From: Sycobia sp. Sy_11
Taxonomy: Eukaryota; Arthropoda; Insecta; Hymenoptera; Epichrysomallidae
Assembly (NCBI GenBank): GCA_018907035.1
Contig: JACCIC010000029.1
Span: 1,815,001 to 1,879,000 of the forward strand
Direction: 5' to 3'
Length of the DNA stretch: 64,000 nucleotides
Position 1 is the first letter of the stretch. Every line of letters starts with the position of its first letter. The position numbers and the translations under genes are program-made. Positions 63,566 through 64,000 of the stretch are shown piece after piece. Below the pieces are notes generated by a model that saw nothing but the letters and a program-made list of their open reading frames with translations, was not told where the DNA came from and searched no databases.

Positions 63566-64000
63566 TTATGTATATATTTATTTATTTATATATTGTATTA
63601 TTTATTGTATAATTTTTATTATCGAACTGGCTTATGCAGCGGTTATTTTTGTATGGGTTGAAACCAGTGGTAAGGTGAAAGTGCATTTTGTGTAAGCCAA
63701 AATACGAGTTGCGTCAGTAGACATCGCATCAAATTGATGCAAGGAATGCGCGAGGAAGCATACTGAGGTGTTGCTTGAAGCGACTATCGAAACACGTTCG
63801 ACCAATCCATTTTACAATAACTTACATTGAATATTGAGGGTTTTTATTATTAAAGAGATTCGACAACATTCTTAATTTGTATTCAGCAAGAAAATAATTG
63901 ATAAACATTTGTTTAGAATTTCGTGAAGGACATACATCATTTATGGAATCCTGCGCAATCGGGACATATTTCAGGGCAAATCAATCCAGCCGATTTAACC
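63566..64000. other. Unassigned sequence to window end
   Basis: AT-rich start, then GC-balanced DNA from 63640. No frame or motif was recognised. Confidence 0.4.

Overview
The window looks like intergenic DNA from an insect nuclear genome. It is AT-rich, has many long (TA)n tracts and is packed with decayed transposable elements. The mix fits an ant or another hymenopteran, but that is an inference: Tc1/mariner elements of several lineages, Penelope-like elements (PLEs) with GIY-YIG endonucleases, R1/Jockey-type LINEs, Ty3/Gypsy and other LTR elements, a Mutator-like transposase and a Maverick/Polinton-type integrase. I found no rRNA gene, functional tRNA gene, CRISPR array or bacterial operon. 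Almost every long reading frame belongs to a mobile element and carries stops, frameshifts or deletions. The best host-gene candidate is a short first-exon-like sequence at 32147-32249.

Layout. 1-2380: Ty3/Gypsy gag-pol, minus strand. 3380-3880: mariner remnant. 3860-5250: second Gypsy pol, plus strand. 5360-8345: gag-like debris, microsatellite, minisatellite and a possible LTR. 8400-13180: AT-rich DNA with one LINE endonuclease relic and one exon-like frame. 13207-15555: R1-like LINE, minus strand. 15560-17307: LTR-element gag, minus strand. 17310-20980: simple sequence and GC-rich patches. 20984-23710: PLE, minus strand, split by a solo LTR with clear target-site duplications. 24425-25710: almost intact mariner with one nonsense codon. 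25779-28790: simple repeats and unidentified GC-rich repeat DNA. 28800-29640: PLE relic. 30272-31507: mariner. 31530-37740: stacked relics of mariner, Jockey-like LINE, PLE terminus, Tc1 and another LINE, with the host-exon candidate among them. 38511-39390: mariner-like element with long terminal inverted repeats, inside an unidentified repeat. 40738-41024: 60-bp minisatellite. 41320-47175: PLE cluster built as a large inverted repeat. 48960-50660: Mutator-like transposase. 51000-54330: three more mariner relics.

55690-61115 is a readable nest. A Polinton-type integrase relic was entered by a tRNA-derived SINE and by an LTR element (GCTA duplication), and a palindromic PLE then entered the LTR element (13-bp duplication). 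61124-61975 holds nuclear-receptor-like half-site arrays. 62228-63565 has a second SINE copy abutting a truncated mariner.

Recurring theme. PLE copies here tend to be palindromic, with a partial inverted copy joined 5'-to-5'. They carry a hammerhead-ribozyme-like core next to the terminal region, and two of the six copies found keep the full consensus core. The same PLE family pair, LTR family, SINE family and mariner family each occur at least twice, so events can be ordered from this window alone. Coordinates of decayed elements are approximate unless terminal repeats and target duplications are named.
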